From an uncultured Bacteroidales bacterium (GTDB lineage: Bacteria > Bacteroidota > Bacteroidia > Bacteroidales > ML635J-15): a stretch of DNA of 14,363 bases. A program made the position numbers and the translations under genes. This document shows positions 13,341-14,363 of this stretch, piece by piece. Every line of letters begins with the position of its first letter. Within the stretch, counting starts at the first letter, position 1. The notes below the pieces were generated by a model. That model did no database searches and was not told where the DNA came from. It was given only the letters and a program-made list of their open reading frames with translations. Location of the stretch: positions 1 through 14,363 of the forward strand of contig CAJOEG010000020.1 in NCBI GenBank assembly GCA_905233405.1. Direction: 5' to 3'.

Positions 13341-14363
13341 TTAGTAGACAATAAATTTAATCGATTCCCCTATTATTTTTGCGAAATAAAATCCTGCAGA
13401 AATTTTTCCTAATGAAATTTCTGTAGTTTCGGACTTTGCTTTGCAAGTAAAGATTGTTTTCCCGTTAATGTCCGTGATTGTGATTTGTTCGCCGATAAGT
13501 TCAGGGCTGACATTTAACATAAAGTTACCATTGTTTCGAGTGGGATATAAGGCGATTTGGTTTGTGTTTTCATCTGTAATGTTAATTGTAGTTGTATCAT
13601 TAGCAACTGAGTAGTTGTACCATCCAATGTTTTGTGCCGAGTCGATTGCTATAGAGCTTATGATGGCAAACTCTTGGTTGTTTTCAATTGTTGCAGGTGC
13701 TTGAATGTCACCGTTTTCGCCTGCAGTTATGCTTGCAGAATTACCACGCGAACGGTAAATCCTGAAGTTGTCGAAATGGGCAGTTGCTCCGCCGTTGCGA
13801 AGGGCAACTATGTTGCCTTCGGTAAAGAAATTGGCTGCTGTGTATGAGCCGTAATATCTATTATCATAATAGATAGAACTCTTTCCGTTTGTGCGGTCGT
13901 AAACCAGTTTTACGTTGTGCCAGTTGTTTGTGTTCAACGGCAAGTCTATGCACTTGTCCTGCGAATAAGTGTCGTTTTCGACTCGGTAGAATTCAACCCT
14001 TGACGAGCTTGTTGACATACGGAAGTAGATGAAATATCCGTTGCCGTGGTTTTCTGTTTCGCCGTTGGTGCTCATGTAGTGAAGGCCAATGCGCTGGTTA
14101 GTGGCATCTGGTGACATCTTGAAGTTGAATTCGTACATATATTTGTCTGCCAAGGTCTGATTTACAGTTGTATATAGGTTAGATGTCGCAGTTCCAGTTT
14201 GAATTAGATGTCCGTCGCTAATGCTCCACGAACCAGCAACGCTTGTCCATTCATTGCCAATTTCGTTGTCGAAGTCGCTTACCGCTACATCGTGCAGCGA
14301 CGGAGAACCGTTCACAAGTTCGGATAATGTAACACTCACGGTAAATTCACTGCCGAATGCTGC
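13341..14363 (-). CDS. C-terminal part of a type IX-secreted protein with a concanavalin-like domain, 5'-truncated by window edge
   Basis: 340 residues are visible. The frame is open through the right edge (AAFGSEFTVSVTLSELVNGS), so the GTG at 14339 is not the true start. Residues about 20-205 form a LamG/concanavalin-like beta-sandwich (NEWTSVAGSWSISDGHLIQTG, NYFIYFR-like GNGYFIYFRMS, NWHNVKLVYDRTNGKSSIYYDN, AHFDNFRIYRSRG). The last 70 or so residues are a Por/T9SS type A sorting domain (IALYPTRNNGNFMLNV, EQITITDINGKTIF, ISLGKISAGFYFAKI), which directs export through the type IX system and is usually cleaved or anchored. From memory the sandwich resembles the C-terminal part of Bacteroidales secreted amidase or lyase-annotated proteins, so the missing N-terminal part may be enzymatic. 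That is not demonstrable here. Confidence 0.88.
   Translation of the reverse strand, partial: AAFGSEFTVSVTLSELVNGSPSLHDVAVSDFDNEIGNEWTSVAGSWSISDGHLIQTGTATSNLYTTVNQTLADKYMYEFNFKMSPDATNQRIGLHYMSTNGETENHGNGYFIYFRMSTSSSRVEFYRVENDTYSQDKCIDLPLNTNNWHNVKLVYDRTNGKSSIYYDNRYYGSYTAANFFTEGNIVALRNGGATAHFDNFRIYRSRGNSASITAGENGDIQAPATIENNQEFAIISSIAIDSAQNIGWYNYSVANDTTTINITDENTNQIALYPTRNNGNFMLNVSPELIGEQITITDINGKTIFTCKAKSETTEISLGKISAGFYFAKIIGESIKFIVY

Overview
The window looks like a Bacteroidota (Bacteroidales-type) chromosome, probably from a gut- or rumen-like source. The evidence is a TonB-dependent receptor with a carboxypeptidase-regulatory-like N-domain coupled to a DUF4249 lipoprotein, a type IX secretion C-terminal sorting domain, a periplasmic TPR / membrane / AraC one-piece regulator, FISUMP lipoproteins, several TAnnTTTG-type -7 promoter elements, and almost no Shine-Dalgarno sequences. 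Base composition is moderately AT-rich, and the spacers are much more AT-rich than the genes. I see no tRNA, rRNA, CRISPR array or intact transposase.

Layout. 1-702 (minus, running off the left edge): a G3E/CobW-type GTPase metallochaperone with a GCxCC motif. 703-1112: a divergent promoter region. 1113-2781 (plus): a TPR-TM-AraC regulator whose reading frame is broken by one base near 1303-1308. 2782-3085: a repeat-rich spacer. 3086-6526 (plus): three tandem exported proteins that share one signal-peptide leader and apparently one C-terminal domain around different middles; the second and third are obvious duplicates. 6723-9421 (plus): four small lipoproteins (FISUMP, lipocalin-like, FISUMP, unknown). 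Three of these four share a second leader family. 9422-9928: a hairpin terminator and then a transposon-like inverted-repeat element. 9929-13311 (plus): a TonB-dependent receptor and DUF4249 lipoprotein pair, overlapping by TGATG. 13341-14363 (minus, running off the right edge): the C-terminal part of a T9SS-exported protein with a concanavalin-like domain.

How the genes may work together. Almost everything between 1113 and 14363 is predicted to be exported, lipidated or outer-membrane, so this is a cell-envelope region. The broken regulator sits directly upstream of the exported-protein arrays and could once have controlled them; that is inference from position only. The TonB/DUF4249 pair is a self-contained uptake or surface module.

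The most unusual signal is not in the genes. Several spacers are built from short words in a strict 7- or 8-bp register (6531-6650, 7450-7557, 9431-9502, 2781-2822, 7986-8013), with a different word family in each spacer and alternating complementary words that could fold. The second is leader sharing: two unrelated sets of secreted proteins, three genes each, keep a near-constant N-terminal leader in front of varied mature regions.
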